DNA from: Gammaproteobacteria bacterium
Lineage (GTDB): Bacteria; Pseudomonadota; Gammaproteobacteria; HK1
Direction: 5' to 3'
Assembly (NCBI GenBank): GCA_020444775.1
Contig: JAGRHX010000675.1
Coordinates: 1-6,866 of the forward strand
DNA: 6,866 nucleotides
Notes under the pieces: generated by a model
The model's input: only the letters and a program-made list of their open reading frames with translations
What the model was told of the DNA's origin: nothing
Database searches by the model: none
Shown here: in pieces, positions 5,567 to 6,866 of the stretch
Numbering within the stretch: position 1 is the first letter of the stretch
Layout: each line of letters opens with the position of its first letter
Position numbers and translations under genes: made by a program

Positions 5567-6866
<1,300 letters not shown>

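Overview
The window is GC-rich bacterial DNA (visibly around two thirds G+C by eye), with Shine-Dalgarno sequences in front of most genes and short intergenic gaps. The gene families and the GC-rich codon use suggest a proteobacterium, probably a gammaproteobacterium. That is an inference from style and family resemblance; no rRNA or other phylogenetic marker is present.

Layout, left to right: (1) the C-terminal end of an unrecognised protein (+, 1-240), followed by a small putative lipoprotein/membrane protein with a very strong ribosome binding site (+, 303-686). (2) A convergent APC-superfamily amino acid permease (-, 725-2080). (3) Divergent from the permease, a four-helix CopD-family membrane protein (+, 2273-2734); the 192-base region between them carries a perfect 14-base palindrome. 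(4) Convergent with it, an N-formylglutamate amidohydrolase-family protein (-, 2754-3530). (5) Divergent from that across a 241-base region with an AT-richer dyad, a stand-alone amidase-signature hydrolase with an intact Lys-Ser-Ser triad (+, 3772-5193). (6) On the minus strand, a probable two-gene operon: an SPFH/band 7 membrane protein (5567-6436), then a 76-residue protein with two predicted membrane helices (5282-5512). (7) Divergent from it, the first 62 codons of a flavin-dependent Baeyer-Villiger-type monooxygenase (+, 6679 to the window end). No RNA gene, insertion sequence or CRISPR array is visible.

The genes look like a chromosomal metabolic and membrane neighbourhood, not one dedicated system. 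Two C-N hydrolases (the formylglutamate amidohydrolase relative and the amidase) are divergently transcribed and could share control. An amino acid permease lies nearby, so a role in taking up or breaking down small amides and amino acid derivatives is possible but unproven. The SPFH pair is a membrane-organisation module. The monooxygenase probably starts a separate catabolic unit beyond the window.

I found no convincing new multi-gene system. The signals most worth a second look are the palindromes and hairpins in the three divergent intergenic regions, the SPFH pair with an unusual partner, and a possible small secreted-protein ORF or remnant upstream of the formylglutamate amidohydrolase gene.
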